Shown in pieces: positions 39,495 through 50,444 of a DNA stretch of 64,000 nt. Position numbers and translations under genes: made by a program. The stretch comes from Aphelidium insulamus (taxonomy: Eukaryota; Aphelidiomycota; Aphelidea; Aphelidiaceae), in the NCBI GenBank assembly GCA_036784855.1, contig JAZDSV010000010.1, positions 310,001-374,000 on the forward strand, in the 5' to 3' direction. The notes under the pieces were generated by a model. It saw nothing but the letters and a program-made list of their open reading frames with translations. It was not told the origin of the DNA and made no database searches. Numbering within the stretch: the stretch's first letter is position 1; each line of letters opens with the position of its first letter.

Positions 39495-41496
39495 TTATGC
39501 AGCGTTGCGCGCCAGCAAGCGGTTCAGGGCGGCCACATACGCCATTGCCGACGCCGTCAGGATGTCCCAGTGCGCGCCGACGCCGTGGAATGTTGTCTGC
39601 TGCGGCTGCTGCTGCGGCTTCGTACCGTTCGTCTGCTGAAGTCTGATAAACACTTTGCCCAGCGCATCGGCACCCGGAGTCACGCTCTTCACGTCATAGT
39701 CCACCACTTGCAGCCGGTCACCGAGTCCCGACATCCGTGCCAGACACTGGAAGATGGCTTGCACCGGTCCCTGTCCCGTGGCCGCATCCACCAGCTCCCT
39801 CCCCGTGCTCGTCTCTGTCAGCGCCACCGTGGCGGTGGCCGTGTTGTTGCAGTCACTGCTTGCTACTGATGCATCGCTTGCCGATCGCTTAATCGACGAT
39901 TCATGCGTGGTGACACACTGCTGCACATCCACCGCATCGATGCTCGGTGCCATGCCATCCGCGGGGAGTCGCGACGTGCAAAACACTTGGACAAACTTTA
40001 GCTGATAGGTCTCGGAAGCCACGCGGCCCATCTCGGCGTCCACCAGTGCCACAATGTCTCCGTCCGTCATGCGTCCACTGCCGCCACTGTCATTCGACTC
40101 CCGTCGAGAGTCCGCGGCCGCCTTGAACCGTGCAAACAGCCGGTCCAGCCGCGCGCTATCTTCGGCAATGGCGGCCGCGCCACAGCCAAGCGACAGCAAG
40201 TGCTGGCGGAATGCATTGCGACCGGAATGCTTGCCCAGCACCAGCTGGCTGCTGGGCACACCGACCACACTGGGGTGTATGATTTCGTATGTCTGCTGGC
40301 ACTTGAGCAGACCGTCCTGGTGTATGCCGGACTCGTGTGCAAATGCATTCGCTCCCACAATGGCCTTGTTGGCCTGCACGGGCATTCCACACTACAGTGG
40401 TGTTTATAAACATATACATATAAAATACAGTGTTGAATGCTTACCTTCTGGGCAACCAGCCGCGAAATCCCATAGATCCCCGTGGTGTTGATGTCGGTGT
40501 GGACGGGCATGCGGTGCTGGTGCGTGTAGATGGCCATGGTCACCTCCTCGAGGCTGGTGTTGCCGGCACGCTCCCCAATTCCATTCACTGTCACCTCCAC
40601 CTGTCTGGCGCCATTCATGACGCCGCTGAGTGCATTTGCCGTGGCCAGTCCCAGGTCATTGTGACAGTGCGTGGACCACACCACCTGCAGGAATATTAAT
40701 ATGGCGCCATCTTCTACAACAATAATCTTCTGACCCTGTCACTGCCCGGGGTGTGTTGAATGAGGTGCCGGATGAGAGAGCCGTACTCTTCGGGCGTGTT
40801 GTAGCCAACGGTGTCGGGAATGTTGAGCGTGGTAGCACCGGCTTCGATTACCGCGGCTAGCACCGTGCACAGGAAGTCGCGATCGCTCCGCCCCGCATCT
40901 TCCGGACTGAACTCGACATCGGGGACGAGAGAGCGGGCCAGCCGCACGGCACTGACAGCCTTTTCAATGCACTGCGGCCGAGTCAGACGCAGCTTGTGCT
41001 CCAGATGAATATCACTCGTGGCCAGGAACGTGTGTATGCGGTGCCGTGGGGCGTCCCTCACCGCCTCGTATGCCCGCTCAATGTCGGCGGGGACTGCGCG
41101 GGCCAGTGCGCAAATTGTCTGCATAAATGTGTAAATATCATTCTCAGACACCTCCACACCGACCATGGGACCCTGACGCCGTCCAGTGTCCAGTGGGCCG
41201 ACTTCACGCGCGATACGCTGCACCGCCACAAAGTCTCCATTGCTGGCCACGGGGAAGCCCGCCTCGCAGATATCCACACCCAGACGGCTCAACTGGCCGG
41301 CAATCTCCACCTTTTCGTCGGCGGTCAGCGTGACGCCGGGACTCTACGGGGTCCCGGCGAGGGAATCAATTATCTAGAGATGCATATTCCCGGCCACCAT
41401 GCTCACCTGCTCTCCATCCCGCAGTGTAGTGTCGAATATCAGCAGCTTGTCGGTAGCGGGCGCTTGTTGCGACGACGGCGGCGCAGCTCGCAGCAT
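39495..41496 (-). CDS. 2-isopropylmalate synthase
   Basis: Four exons on the minus strand: 41496..41407, 41343..40735, 40684..40445 and 40391..39495, giving 611 aa. Catalytic TIM barrel: [20 protein letters not shown] (split by intron 1), [42 protein letters not shown], and [19 protein letters not shown]. The C-terminal part (about 430-590) is the LeuA regulatory/dimer domain for leucine feedback. It condenses acetyl-CoA with 2-oxoisovalerate, the committed step of leucine synthesis (EC 2.3.3.13). Length and motifs exclude homocitrate synthase. Introns are 63, 50 and 53 nt. The short N-terminus could be a mitochondrial signal but is not strong. Confidence 0.93.
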
Positions 41497-41693
41497 TTTG
41501 GCAGCGATGATCGACGACAATCGCGGCGTTGACACAGTGGCTCTTCCCTCTCTGTCATTACATCTGCCTTACACATGCACAGACAGATGAAATGCACAGC
41601 TTCTACTTGTTCTCGTGCCGTACTACTACTTTTGACGTACAAGTGATAAATGTATGTATGACGCCGTTAATACATAAGTAAAAACATCAAGCT

Positions 41694-44600
41694 TTACTTG
41701 GACTCATTCTGCTTGTGGAGACGTGTGATGAGACCCGAGGGAGCGCACTTGACTGCGGACACTGATGGAACAGCTGTTGACGACGTCTGCACCGTGATGC
41801 GGCTTGCAACTGGTTTTGCCGGTGTGTTGCCGCGTCCAACGGCAAACGCGGAACCTTTCCGTCCCACTTCCCGCGTCACGAAGCCCGACTTCTCCTTCCA
41901 CACGTAGGCGCCATTGAGTGCCTTCATTTCGGCATCCGTCAGACCGACCGACGATTTAAACTTGTGCAGTGTTGCCGAGTCGGCGCCAGTGGCTGCAAAC
42001 AGATCTCGTCTACTGGCAAATGTCACTCCGGCAGCCGTGGTCTGTCCAAATCGCTGCAGTGTTGTTTTTGCCGCCACAATCAGCGGCATGCCCTGATTTG
42101 GCGAGTCGTCATATAGGTTTTTCGCGGACCGCACACGCGGCGTCCTGGCAATATTTTGCAGATTCTTGACGCACTTGAGCACACGTTCACTGTCTGCTTC
42201 GCCGTCTGCATCTTCCAGCATGCTGGTGTGGTCAACGGTTTCATGGTCCTCATTCTATCCGTTGAATTGAGCTCGCTAGACATACAATGCATCAATAACT
42301 GACCAGGCGCCGGAATGCAGCACGCTTCAGCGCTCGCTCTTCAAGCTTGTCCAAATCGGTCTCCACAATTTGGCCAGGGGCCAAAAGCACCTCGCCTATT
42401 CCCGCATTTTCATTTGTCCAGTCATAATCTTCTTCGTCATTGTTGATTCCGTTTAGGCCTGCTGCGATCGCACCACCAGCCTGCTCGCCATCTCCTTGCC
42501 CGCCATCGCGTCGCTTTCGCTTCTTGATGGCATTGTTGCGGTGCACTTCCCGCCTGATTGCAATGTACTTGGCAATCACATCGCCAAACACTCCATAGTC
42601 GGCCGCCTCGTCCAGTTCACGCAGCGCATCGTTCGTCTGCTCTTCATCTTCCTCGGCGCGGCCAAACTTGTCTCGCTCCAGTTGCAGCTTGTCGCCGGCT
42701 TGTCGGTGCTTACGGCGCTCCAGTATCTTGCCGGTGGTTATGTCCTTCACCAGGTCTTTAGTGTCTTTCAGGTCCTTGGCGCGCAGCTGCTCATTGAATC
42801 GCTGTCGCACGCTGTCGTCCTGCATCAGCAACTCTTCCAGCTCCTCCATGCTCATCGATCGCACTTTCTCCAGGTCTTCGTCAACGAATGCAGCCAGTTC
42901 TTCGCGCAGTGCTTTTTCAGCCTCTGCGTCCTCTTCGTCACCCTCGGCCCCTCCAGCGTACATGAACTCGTCATCCTCGACCTCGGCTTCACCTTCCACG
43001 AAATTGGTTCGAGGTGCCGGTGCTTTCGGTTCCTTATGAGCTGGTTGTAAAAGTTCTCTGTCGCTTCCATTTCCATCGTCGTCACTACCTTCAGAGCCGT
43101 TACCCTCACTGTCGTCATCTTCGTCATTGCCATCAGACATGTCAATCCTCTCGTCGTCATCGTCATCAACCATTCGTACGAGTCGTCGACGCTTTGGCGC
43201 AGTGTGTCCATCGGCTGGTGGAGAAGCTGAAACAGAGTCATCCTCGACTTGATCTTGCGTACTCGCTGCAGACGAAAACGAATCTTGCGTGCTTTCACGC
43301 ATGCGGGCTCCGTACTGTATGATGCTCTGTTGCTGTGTGGCGGTAATTCCGTAGACTTCTGTATTGGCCGGCGAAGGATCACGAGGTGTCTCATCGTCGG
43401 CAGGTGCAGCGTCAACACTTTGTGTCTGGACAGAATCAAGTGCAATTTCGTGGGCAGTACATGCTGCTTCCTGAAGCTGTTTTCCCTTCATGCGCTGAAA
43501 CATTGCCAGTAGGGGGCCTTTGGCATATCTGATGACCTTTGGCGGTGCAGCTGCCGATACCGGTGGCGGCGCAGTCGGCATGAATTCACTAGCCCACGGC
43601 GGTGTTGCCGACTCGTCATTCCGTTCTAGTTCAGCAGATGAAGCCACATTTGACTCAGTCGGATCTTGTTGCGCAGTGTCATATAGCGCATCTTCCGTCA
43701 TCATGTCGGTGTCTTCTTCTTGTGACAGCTCTGGCTCCCGAAATTTGAAATCATTGGAGTCGCCGCCATTGCAATCAGACTCGCTCGACAGGTCGTCATG
43801 GCACTTTATGGCTTCGGCGTCCCCATCCTGTTCATCATTTTGCTTTTTTTCTTCATCATTACTAACTTGTTCTTCGTCGTCGACCGTGGCTTCATTTTCC
43901 ACACCAACTTTAACCTCCATGTCGTCTATCTTGCTAGTTTCCGGTGTAGGTTCTTCCTTGTTCTGATTCAACATCGTCTGCCGCTTCAACATTTCCGCCC
44001 GGCGCGACTCTTGCGCTGCGTGCTTAAGCCATTCCATAGTCTTGAGTGGCGCTTTGCTTTGCGCCTGGCGCTCCCGCTCCGTATGTTCCTGTTGTTGTAG
44101 CCGACGTGCAATCGCCTGGCCCTTCTTTGATTTCATCAAATCATCAATAAATGACGTTTGCGGCGCCGGGCCTGCCCGTTTAATTACATGATAATATAAA
44201 GCTGTGTTCAACCTGGCCTGATTTCCATGTCATCGTCTGAATCAGACTCGTCTGCCAGATTCGCTACCCGGACTCCCTTTGGCAGAGTCGGAATACTAGA
44301 AGTGCTCTCGGTAGTCGCCATGTCCGATTTGCTTGTCACTTCAATGGGCGCCTCTGGCACTTGCACATCTACCGCTGGTTTGGGTGCGTACTTGGCAATA
44401 AACTCCCCGAGATCCTTCTTTACAGTTTTCGGCTCCAGTCGCACAGAGGCGCCTGCAAAAAATAAGTTAATTATGACACATCGGAATGAAACCACTCACA
44501 TCTTATCAGCCGCTCTGTCTCGCGGCGCATTTCCAACAGTTGCTTCTTGGTGGCCTGAAAATCAACTTGCTGGAACATAAAGTGAAATACAAACCTTTTT

Positions 44601-45258
44601 GGGCTTCATTGGCTTTTCTTTGGCAGCGCCATCAGACTTCTTGGCCTTCTTCGATAACTTCTTCTTTGGAACGATATTGATGTTCCCACTGTAACCAGGG
44701 TCGGAATCGGATTCCAGATGGCCGTCATGGTCGGACGCTCCGTACAGGAACTCTCGCACCTCTGTTGTATCACTTTCATCGCTCTCGTCGCTGTCGCACT
44801 CGCTCCCAACGTCAGTGCGGCGGTGAAATTGCAATGCCAAATGGTATGGTTGCAGCTCGGTGTCTGTGTCGGGGTCGTAGTCCGACAATGGCAAATGCTC
44901 GTTCTCGTCATCAGAGTCGCTGATCGTCTCTCTGGATAGCGGCCGCGAATTGGCACTACTAGACGACGTGGTACCGGCCTTCTGTTTATTGGTGGCTGCA
45001 ACTAGTGCCAGTCAACTAAATGGTGCCACACACTCATGTGCACACCCACTGACCTGCTGACTTGTGTGTGTTTGGCACTGCCTTTGGCCTCGCGGGAACA
45101 CCCCGCGGAGCGTCATCACTGTCATCGTCGCTGGAGTCAGTGTCGCTCGCAATGGATGCCTTTGCAGCGCTCGTGAGATACTTTTTCAGTGCCGCAGCAC
45201 GCGCAGCCGGCTCCTGTGACGGTGCAGCTTCCCTGCTGTCCAATGCTGCGACAGTCAT
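41694..45258 (-). CDS. CLSPN: Claspin/Mrc1-like replication checkpoint mediator
   Basis: Six exons on the minus strand: 45258..45054, 45001..44595, 44554..44500, 44452..44213, 44171..42304 and 42254..41694, giving 1111 aa. Highly acidic, Ser/Asp-rich and disordered, with conserved blocks ATKKQLLEMRRETERLIR, TSFIDDLMKSKKGQAIARR, an Mrc1-type acidic motif FVEGEAEVEDDEFMYAGG (about residues 665-685), and the ELAAFVDEDLEKVRSM helix. Claspin/Mrc1 travels with the fork, couples polymerase and helicase and activates the checkpoint kinase. Introns are 40-52 nt, all in frame; two use GTCAGT donors. Divergent with the ankyrin gene at 45371. Confidence 0.8.
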
Positions 45259-45370
45259 TCTGCCGGTATTATAATTGTTGCGAGAGATTTGTTACCATTG
45301 GCTGATTATATTAGGCTGATTAGAATTGCGAGCAAGACATAAGTTTTCCATCCACACTTTCAATCAACAC

Positions 45371-46099
45371 ATGCAGCCGATATTGGCGCTGCACGCACTG
45401 CTGATTCTGGGGACAAGTGCAGCGCCCGGTCGCTCCCTCATCTGCAGCGAGGATAAATTTTTTCCTGGCTACTATAATGACGATCTACATTATAATGATG
45501 ATGATGCACTTGTCGCGGCATTGGAGGGTAATCTGCTCGCGTTAAAATCGCTATTTCTGGGCAACTACCGCCGCGATGAACGGCTCGTGCAAATAGCTGC
45601 CGCGCGACGTGATACGGCGATGCTAGTATGGTTAATGCAAGCTGGGTTCCCAGTGGATGATGATGTGGTGCGTGGCATCGTGGCAGAGGCCGAGGCGGTC
45701 GCTGCTCCTCAAGGCGCATGGACTACGAAAGACGTTGCCCGTGCGGTACGACGCGACAAACGCGATCAATTGCAATTTCTGCGCAAGTATCTCTGTCCGT
45801 GGGACATCACTGCTGCTAATACCGCCGTGTGCAACGGCCGTATGGAGATACTTAAATGGCTCATGGAGCATGGTTGTCCTCGTGACAAAGATACCTTTCG
45901 CTTAGCTGTCTGCGCGCTGGAAGTAGATGCACTGACAATACTGCAGGTTCACGAGTGTCCGTGGGATCGGCAAAAATGTGGATATAGTTGTCAAATGATA
46001 CTTCAAGCTGCGTGCAGCAACACCCATCGATCGTATGAGACTTTTTACGACGGCTTGAAAGTTCAAGAGTGGCTAATTGATCATTTTCCGCCCGAATAA
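45371..46099 (+). CDS. Secreted ankyrin-type repeat protein 1
   Basis: Single exon, 242 aa from the ATG at 45371. Signal peptide MQPILALHALLILGTSAAPG. The rest consists of about six degenerate ankyrin-like units of the CPWD type: VQIAAARRDTAMLVWLMQAG, LRKYLCPWDITAANTAVCNG, ILKWLMEHGCPRDKDTFRLA and VHECPWDRQKC. Such units are abundant in oomycetes, amoebae and giant viruses, typically for protein binding. Here all three copies carry a signal peptide, so they act outside the cytosol, probably on extracellular or host proteins. First of three tandem genes. Confidence 0.75.
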   Translation: MQPILALHALLILGTSAAPGRSLICSEDKFFPGYYNDDLHYNDDDALVAALEGNLLALKSLFLGNYRRDERLVQIAAARRDTAMLVWLMQAGFPVDDDVVRGIVAEAEAVAAPQGAWTTKDVARAVRRDKRDQLQFLRKYLCPWDITAANTAVCNGRMEILKWLMEHGCPRDKDTFRLAVCALEVDALTILQVHECPWDRQKCGYSCQMILQAACSNTHRSYETFYDGLKVQEWLIDHFPPE

Positions 46100-46262
46100 G
46101 ATTAAATTGATGAAATTGATTTATTGCGATATTTAATTGTACTATTTAAATACTGTGTGCAGGCTGCAGTCCACCGAAAAGCAAAAGGGGCAAAGCGCAT
46201 GCACGCGCGAAGCCAATAAGTTACACATAGTGAAAAAACGCGAAAAATCATTTCATTCATTC

Positions 46263-47393
46263 ATGCTGCCTGCATATCACGCGTGCTGCCTTCTGGCGGT
46301 CATTATTCTGGCGGCATACATTCCAACATACAGTGCTGCACCGCAGAAAAGAAATCACCCGAAATACTACATTATTGTGCGAAGTCCTAACGGTCGGGAG
46401 AGGCGTGTTGAGGTTGAGGCGTGTGACCGCGAGGAAGATTCTACGCCGGAAATGCCGACCGCCGCGCGTCCAGAACAGGCTACTGACAGCAATTCTGCAT
46501 GCCGAAACATATTGGCGATGAAGGCGATCAGGCGTGCGGCAATTATGATGCGGCGAATTTGTTCAGATATTGGCCAGGCCTGTGACTCGAGCGAAGAGTT
46601 CGCACAGGCTGCCTTGACCGGCGATAACGACGCAGCCGCACTGCAATCGTGCTATTTAAGAGGGTGCACATACGATGACCGTGTTGTCCGGATAGCTGCC
46701 GCTCGACGAAACCAGAAAATGCTGGAATGGCTGCATCACATGAAGTTTTACTCCAAGTCAAAGGCAATTATCGACATCATGACCAAAGCGCTTAAAGTTG
46801 GAGCTCCGTGCGGTCCCTGGACAGAGAAAACAGTTGCAAAAGCAGTTTTTACTAATCGATTGACGTTAGTAAAATTTCTACATGAACATCATTGTCCGCT
46901 GGACGTTAAAAATCATGGCAAGGTTCTGATGGCAGCTGCGCTCAGGAATTACAACGGGGACATGCTGAAGTATCTGATGGACAATGGTTGTACGTATGAC
47001 CAACAAACGTTTCGCTTGGCTGTTGTCACGGTCAATTTTGAAGCAATGGAGATTTTGCATCAAGCTGGCTGTCCCTGGGATCGCAAAGATTGCGAGTTTA
47101 GTTGCCTTAGCATCATTCAAGCAGCGAAAGAGCTCTTGTGTCTCAAAGATGATTTAAAAGAAGGAGAGAAGATGATGATTTGGTTGGCGAATAATCAACC
47201 TTTGCGTCCCAGTGTGGTATGTGCCGCGATAAATGGTCAATCCGCGACGAATTCCAACTCTGATCAAAATGTTGCGCCAGAACTAGCGTTTTATGAAGAA
47301 ACGGACGGCCAGAAGCGATTTCGACGCTCGTTAGCTTTTGCAATGTGTGTCGCGCTTGTTTATCAAGCATATTGCCGCTCAAGTCCGGACTAG
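46263..47393 (+). CDS. Secreted ankyrin-type repeat protein 2
   Basis: Single exon, 376 aa from the ATG at 46263. Signal peptide MLPAYHACCLLAVIILAAYI. A basic and acidic linker (to about 80), an Ile/Met/Arg-rich helix (MKAIRRAAIMMRRICSDIGQ), then ankyrin-like units: YLRGCTYDDRVVRIAAARRN, FLHEHHCPLDVKN, YLMDNGCTYDQQTFRLAV, LHQAGCPWDRKDC. Unlike the other two it ends with a hydrophobic FAMCVALVYQAYC that could be a membrane or GPI-like anchor. Parent of the truncated pseudogene at 50445. Confidence 0.75.
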   Translation: MLPAYHACCLLAVIILAAYIPTYSAAPQKRNHPKYYIIVRSPNGRERRVEVEACDREEDSTPEMPTAARPEQATDSNSACRNILAMKAIRRAAIMMRRICSDIGQACDSSEEFAQAALTGDNDAAALQSCYLRGCTYDDRVVRIAAARRNQKMLEWLHHMKFYSKSKAIIDIMTKALKVGAPCGPWTEKTVAKAVFTNRLTLVKFLHEHHCPLDVKNHGKVLMAAALRNYNGDMLKYLMDNGCTYDQQTFRLAVVTVNFEAMEILHQAGCPWDRKDCEFSCLSIIQAAKELLCLKDDLKEGEKMMIWLANNQPLRPSVVCAAINGQSATNSNSDQNVAPELAFYEETDGQKRFRRSLAFAMCVALVYQAYCRSSPD

Positions 47394-47514
47394 TCGGTCC
47401 GCCTACTAAAGTTTAACTAATATAGACGCAAAATATCTGCCACGTTTTGCGCAGTTGGGTTTGAGTTCTGCGATAGTCACATTTCCCCGCATTCTCCCCG
47501 CATTGAAGTTGATC

Positions 47515-48348
47515 ATGAAGCTTCTGCTGCTTGTCCCGGTGCGGTATGCACCTGCATTTCTCGCGCTATGGGCTGTGATGGTGAAATATGGGTGCACTGC
47601 CCCGGTGCATCTTTCAGATGCGGCCATGACCGAATTGCAATATCGCCTGGCGGAAACTGCAGCCAGATTCGCCATCCAGCATGATCTAGATTACAAGGAT
47701 GTGCCGCTCATACTACGCGTGGACTGGGATCTGTCCGTGGCCAAAACTGCCGCTCTGAACGGAGATTTAACCACACTGAAATATCTCTACGCGCACAACT
47801 GCCCCATGGATACGGGGGTGTATCGCGTGGCAGCTGCACGGCGCGACACGGACATGCTGGAATGGATTCGCCAACAGAGCAGTATTCCCATTGATGAGAC
47901 GGCCGTGGCGGCAATAATGCAGGAAGCGCATGAGGCGAGTGCGCCGCGTGAACCGTGGACAGAAGAAACCTTCACGTGGTGTGTCACGAACTTTCCGCTG
48001 AAATCACTGAAATTCATGCGCAAGTACGGCTGTCCGTGGGATACATCAGCGATTAGTGTCGCGATGAACATTTACATGACGCCAACCATGACGTGGCTCC
48101 TTGATAGCGGGTTTCCGTGCGATAAAGGTACATTTCTGACTGCTGTATCGCGATTCGACCTTGAGCTTTTGCAATTGCTTCATAACGCTGGCTGTCCGTG
48201 GGACAAGGAGGCCAGTCTGCAACATGCGCAGATATATGCATCACGAGCATTATCCGTGCAAGACCTGGATGCTACCACACACTGGCTGAAGTCGCACGAC
48301 CCATCAGCCAAGTGGCGCTCACGCCGATCTGGCAAGGGAGGAATGTGA
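47515..48348 (+). CDS. Secreted ankyrin-type repeat protein 3
   Basis: Single exon, 277 aa from the ATG at 47515. Signal peptide MKLLLLVPVRYAPAFLALWA. Ankyrin-like units: YLYAHNCPMDTGVYRVAAAR, FMRKYGCPWDTSAISVAMN, WLLDSGFPCDKGTFLTAV, LHNAGCPWDKEAS, with a basic tail (KWRSRRSGK). More like copy 1 than copy 2 in length. Two ends of this family (copy 2 start, copy 3 3' end) are both recognisable in the pseudogene at 50445-50930. Confidence 0.74.
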   Translation: MKLLLLVPVRYAPAFLALWAVMVKYGCTAPVHLSDAAMTELQYRLAETAARFAIQHDLDYKDVPLILRVDWDLSVAKTAALNGDLTTLKYLYAHNCPMDTGVYRVAAARRDTDMLEWIRQQSSIPIDETAVAAIMQEAHEASAPREPWTEETFTWCVTNFPLKSLKFMRKYGCPWDTSAISVAMNIYMTPTMTWLLDSGFPCDKGTFLTAVSRFDLELLQLLHNAGCPWDKEASLQHAQIYASRALSVQDLDATTHWLKSHDPSAKWRSRRSGKGGM

Positions 48349-48506
48349 CGGATATGGTGCTGTGACGCCTCTAAAGATAATTTTTCCATCAGTCGGCGCC
48401 ATCCCATTAGTGCCAATGACAATTAATACAGGCCGTGTTTAGTCTTACGAAACAGGATCAACTCGCAGATTGAATACTACCAAAGAGAGGACATCTTTAT
48501 TTGATT

Positions 48507-50076
48507 CTACAACGAGGATACCAACGTGCGGAAACTGGCAAGTTCTTCATTTAGTTTTTCGGGATCTGATTCCAGTGATGAGAATGCAAAGTCAATTATG
48601 AACGGATTTCCCGCAGTATCAACCACAATGTTCTCCAGTCGAATATCGCCATGTAAAACGCCAAGGGAATGTATTTCACTTAAGCCATTAATAAGCGTCT
48701 CCTTTTGATCTTGATTAAGACGCGATGGGACATTTCCTGAATAGTCCAAGCCAACCACAAAGAGAATGCCCTCAGCAAGACCACAGTACCGAAATGTTGG
48801 GATTACTTTTCCTTGCAATTGGGCTAATCTTGCATAAATTGCAATCTCGTTCAGAATTTCAGGCAATAGATGAGGCCTTTTTGAAACGTCCAACGTTTTC
48901 AACGCAGTCAACTTGGAATCCGCCAAAAATACGTTGCCAGTTCTACCCTCTCCTATCTGTGGCCCAGTACTTAAGTCATCAACTGAAAACGACTGGCTCA
49001 AGGGGCATTGCACCATTTCTTGTGTTGACAACAATGTGCGCAACAGTCTTGGAGTTGAAGTTCTTGATGATGGCAGAGCATTGAAATCAGCATTACTGGC
49101 AACATTCCCGATAAAATACGCGAGACATTGGAAAAGAGTTGGGTCCCGGCTGTCAAACGGTATCCCATCCGAGACATAAAGATGTCCTTCTCCATTTTCG
49201 CCCCGGCGTTCAAAAAACCAAGTCATATCGTAGGTGGTAAGAATTCCTGCCTTGCGATGATTTAAAACGAGATAGGAAAACAACTGATGAACAGCGCCGG
49301 TCACATATTGGTTAGACTCATACTGAGCTCGGATGTTTGGTTCAGAGGGAAGGGACCATTTACCCTTGACTTCCACAAATCCAATCACTTCCCCAGACGA
49401 CTGACCAACTACATCACGCCAACGAACAAAATCGGGTTTTGCCCTGGTTGGAAGTGGGCAACCGCGAGGGTGCGTGAAGTAATATCCAGCGAAAGCGGCA
49501 ACTACCGGGTTCAGTACATTATCCCAAATAAATGGCTGAAGTTCAGCTACTTCTTCAGTAATAAGCGCGCGTGGCATCCACGTAGGGGGCGGAAAACGCT
49601 GATCACTCTGAGAAACAACCGTCACCATCCAGTTTAGAACTTGATCATGAAAATTGTCCCACGGCAAAAGTGTTGGAAGACGTTGGTCAGCCACATGAGG
49701 CGTTGAAGGGCCGGGGAAATTCCCATACGATGGAATCGGAGGAATGGTTGACAGATATTGGACCAAATCTGTAGAGATTTAAGAAGGGGCGCTCGCTTTA
49801 CTACTCAACCTGAGGCCCGGGCATAACTAATGCCTGAGTGGCGCAAACCTAACCCCCATCCCAGGCGCAATCGCCTCACTCAAGTCCCCCGCTGAATCAC
49901 AGCGCCCACGCCCATCCCTGCCGCCGCTTTACTACTCAACCCCCGGGCGCACAGAATGTGTTACGACACTTTTGCTTCACAAGGTCTATCAGTCCATCCA
50001 CATCGGGACAAGCAGTGACGTTAATTTCAATAGCTTGCGTGTAGCTGGATTTCACCCACACAAATATCTCATTCAT
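48507..50076 (-). CDS. Crinkler-type effector: header + nuclease-like + kinase
   Basis: Two exons on the minus strand: 50076..49941 and 49768..48507, giving 465 aa. Exon 1 encodes a 45-residue header of the Crinkler ubiquitin-like type (MNEIFVWVKSS, IEINVTACPDVDGLIDLV). Exon 2 has a PD-(D/E)xK restriction-nuclease-like core (Asp158 in AKPDFVRW; Glu178 and Lys180 in GFVEVKGKW) and a protein kinase-like domain: IGEGRTGNVFLAD (317-329), Lys336, VLHGDIRLENIVV (416-428) and IDFAF (DFA in place of DFG). This nuclease plus kinase order is known for CRN/Crinkler proteins of oomycetes and chytrids. The 172 nt intron holds an insertion flanked by 17 bp direct repeats. No secretory signal peptide is visible, as in non-oomycete Crinklers. 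Confidence 0.72.
49794..49941. repeat. Insertion in Crinkler intron flanked by 17 bp direct repeats
   Basis: CGCTTTACTACTCAACC occurs at 49794-49810 and at 49925-49941. Removal of one copy plus the 114 bp between would leave an intron of 41 nt, the usual size here. The insert is GC-rich and contains short hairpins (AGGCG-CAAT-CGCCT and GGCAT-TAGTT-ATGCC, read on either strand). It could be a small non-autonomous element with a long target-site duplication, or a slippage product. Confidence 0.65.
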
Positions 50077-50444
50077 TTTTTGGGAAGACAAGAGGGAAAG
50101 TTGAATTTCGCCGAAGTCATTTCAGAAATCGGACCAATCAGCATAGACGATTTCAAGACGAAGATTTCAAGTTGCATTTGGGCATGAGTTGCAAGGGCTC
50201 CGAGGCTCTTCCTCGTCTTGATAAAACTTGAGCTGAAGCAAGCTTGCTCATTGTGCTTGAAAGTAATAGATCCTGATTACATTTGAGGTGAAGCGCGTTG
50301 CTCACTCTGCTCGAAGATCACGAGAGTCTCAACCGGAGAATCTCAGTAACTGAGCAATCACGGTCGTCAGTCACGTTTGACTGAACCAGAGATTCTGCTA
50401 CAGCAGGTGTAGGATGGCGTTCAAGGCAATAAGTTATTGTTGAC
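50077..50444. other. Intergenic region with degenerate repeats and an inverted repeat
   Basis: Holds two related phrases (GAAGCAAGCTTGCTCA and GAAGCGCGTTGCTCA, about 55 bp apart) and an inverted repeat AGAATCTC (50337-50344) / GAGATTCT (50389-50396). No gene is seen. Confidence 0.4.

Noticed and set aside
37944-39869. A 641-codon open frame on the plus strand
   Set aside because: It is antisense to the IQUB-like gene and runs into 2-isopropylmalate synthase. High GC makes long antisense frames likely here.
49811-49924. The insert in the Crinkler intron as a tRNA or tRNA-derived SINE
   Set aside because: It has short hairpins but no recognisable A box and B box pair or acceptor stem.
49972-50187. 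A 71-codon plus-strand frame upstream of the Crinkler gene
   Set aside because: The minus strand of the same region encodes the Crinkler header with an in-phase splice to the main exon, and the plus frame lacks an ATG in good context.
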